Positions 63,008 through 64,000 of a stretch of DNA of 64,000 nucleotides are shown here, piece after piece. Position 1 is the first letter of the stretch; each line of letters starts with the position of its first letter. Source of the DNA: Fibrella aquatilis (GTDB taxonomy: Bacteria; Bacteroidota; Bacteroidia; Cytophagales; Spirosomataceae); NCBI RefSeq assembly GCF_017353255.1, contig NZ_JAFMYU010000012.1, forward strand, positions 62,001-126,000. The letters run 5' to 3'. Made by a program: the position numbers and the translations under genes. Below the pieces are notes generated by a model that worked only from the letters and a program-made list of their open reading frames with translations, searched no databases and was not told the origin of the DNA.

Positions 63008-64000
63008 ATGCCTGCCAACAGCAACACGTATATCGCCTCTGCCGAAATTACCAGTAAGGCTACCACCTTGAAACGGGTCAACTACGTGCAGATCAATCAG
63101 CAGTTCGACACGCACCACACGTTCGAGGTCAGCGTATCGCCCGATATGCTCCCTAACCCGGCGAGCAAGCTGGAGGAACTGGCCGACAAACTGGTGGGCG
63201 AAGAAATCACCATCAAGCTAAAGCAGGGGCGGGTGGGGGCCGCTGAGCAGACCATGACTTTCGTTGGCCTGATTATGAACGTCCGCTTGGTTAAAGAGCA
63301 GAATAATACCACGACCTATCTCATTTCGGGCCTGAGTCCCACGGCCCTGCTGAACGCAGGTCGCACCACCCGCTCGTTTACGGAGATGTCGCTGTCGGCC
63401 ATTGTGGGCAACGTGCTTCAACCCTTCGGTTCGATGCAGAAAACGGTCTCACCATCCTTTGGCGGCACTATACCTTATATCACGCAGTATGAAGAAGATA
63501 ACTTTCATTTTCTGCAACGGCTGGCCGAAAAATATGGCGAGTGGATGTACTACGACGGAAAGCAACTAGTGTTTGGCAAAAGTGGCCGGGCATCGGCACC
63601 CGCAGTACAACTGTGGCAAGGCGTCAACTTCTTCGACATGGAGTATGGCGTGTGCGTTACGTCCCTGAATTTTCAGGCCAATTATTACAACTACGAAACC
63701 AACATTGGCTCCGAACATCTCTCGAAAGATGCCGCTGTGGCTGGCCTTCAGGCTATGGCCCGTATTGGCTACGACAAATCGGAGAAGCTGTTCAAAGACG
63801 AACTCCAGCAATTTGATTTCCACGAAAGTGGCCCGGCACTTCAGCAGGCCGTGAAACTTAAGAAAAGCGAACAGGCTAACAAACTGGCTGTGCTACAGGG
63901 GCGAACCCCCGAAATGGAAATCAAACTGGGGGGCCTGATTAAAGTAAAAGACAATATCTACGCAACCACCGATGCCCGGCAGGGGGCTACGCTCCAGGAC
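63008..64000 (+). CDS. tssI: VgrG/TssI spike protein, 3' end outside window
   Basis: The frame is open from ATG 63008 through base 64000 (331 codons). The visible part is the gp27-like N-terminal half of VgrG: FEVSVSPDMLPNPASKLEEL, LVGEEITIKLKQG, the ISGLSPTALLNAGRTTRSF turn, YEEDNFHFLQRLAEKYGEWMYY and LQGRTPEMEIKLGGLIKVKD. The gp5 OB fold and the spike would follow beyond the window. It caps the Hcp tube and carries effectors. The remaining subunits (TssE, F, G, K and the Bacteroidota membrane components) are not in the window and may lie downstream. Confidence 0.9.
   Translation, partial: MPANSNTYIASAEITSKATTLKRVNYVQINQQFDTHHTFEVSVSPDMLPNPASKLEELADKLVGEEITIKLKQGRVGAAEQTMTFVGLIMNVRLVKEQNNTTTYLISGLSPTALLNAGRTTRSFTEMSLSAIVGNVLQPFGSMQKTVSPSFGGTIPYITQYEEDNFHFLQRLAEKYGEWMYYDGKQLVFGKSGRASAPAVQLWQGVNFFDMEYGVCVTSLNFQANYYNYETNIGSEHLSKDAAVAGLQAMARIGYDKSEKLFKDELQQFDFHESGPALQQAVKLKKSEQANKLAVLQGRTPEMEIKLGGLIKVKDNIYATTDARQGATLQD

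Overview
The window looks like chromosome of a Bacteroidota bacterium, most likely order Cytophagales near Spirosoma/Fibrella. The signs are a SusC/SusD pair, large TonB-dependent receptors with carboxypeptidase-regulatory N-domains, a 7TMR-DISM histidine kinase, TAnnTTTG-type promoter boxes, almost no Shine-Dalgarno sequences, and a Bacteroidota-type (subtype iii) type VI secretion system. Most of the DNA is GC-rich; a few blocks (12.5-13.1 kb, 23.5-25.35 kb, 39.7-44.2 kb) are clearly AT-richer and look acquired. No rRNA or tRNA gene, transposase or CRISPR array was seen.

Layout. 0-7.7 kb: a partial gene, a sensor histidine kinase, and upstream of it in the same direction a 1696-residue protein joining caspase, SGNH-hydrolase, MpaB/DUF2236-like and DUF5995-like domains. 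7.8-15.4 kb: housekeeping genes (ABC ATPase, ahcY, cyanophycinase-like peptidase, YugP-like protease, rfaE2, UPF0104 protein, panD) with two toxin-antitoxin pairs. 15.4-23.5 kb: TonB receptor with a small histidine-containing partner, a MoeB/ThiF-rhodanese protein, a DUF4394 lipoprotein and a TIGR01777 epimerase. 23.5-25.3 kb: AT-rich PIN toxin-antitoxin pair and a glyoxalase-like gene. 25.3-39.4 kb: tdk, miaA, a YncE/phosphoesterase fusion, SusC/SusD, cry-DASH photolyase and an OmpA protein. 39.6-44.2 kb: a two-gene mini-island (DUF559-RecQ helicase plus a membrane-anchored coiled-coil protein) bounded by a 43-bp duplication of the purF 3' end. 44.2-53.3 kb: purF, prfA, an M50-like membrane protein, a TonB receptor, a DUF547 protein and a lipoprotein gene interrupted by an amber codon. 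54.2-64 kb: T6SS genes tssH, tssB, tssC, tssD and the start of vgrG, interleaved with probable cell-wall-degrading effectors and small accessory or immunity genes, all on the + strand.

Two signals stand out beyond the genes. First, at least thirteen intergenic long inverted repeats (arms of about 20-63 bp, several perfect or with one mismatch) are mostly built from degenerate 7-bp words. Each locus has its own word, yet several share a central palindrome around GCTGACGC...GCGTCAGC. They sit directly against or over stop codons, and one now encodes the last 26 residues of MiaA. Second, the RecQ-DUF559 cassette bears the mark of site-specific integration at the purF 3' end but carries no integrase. 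These two, with the caspase megaprotein, are the best candidates for undescribed biology.
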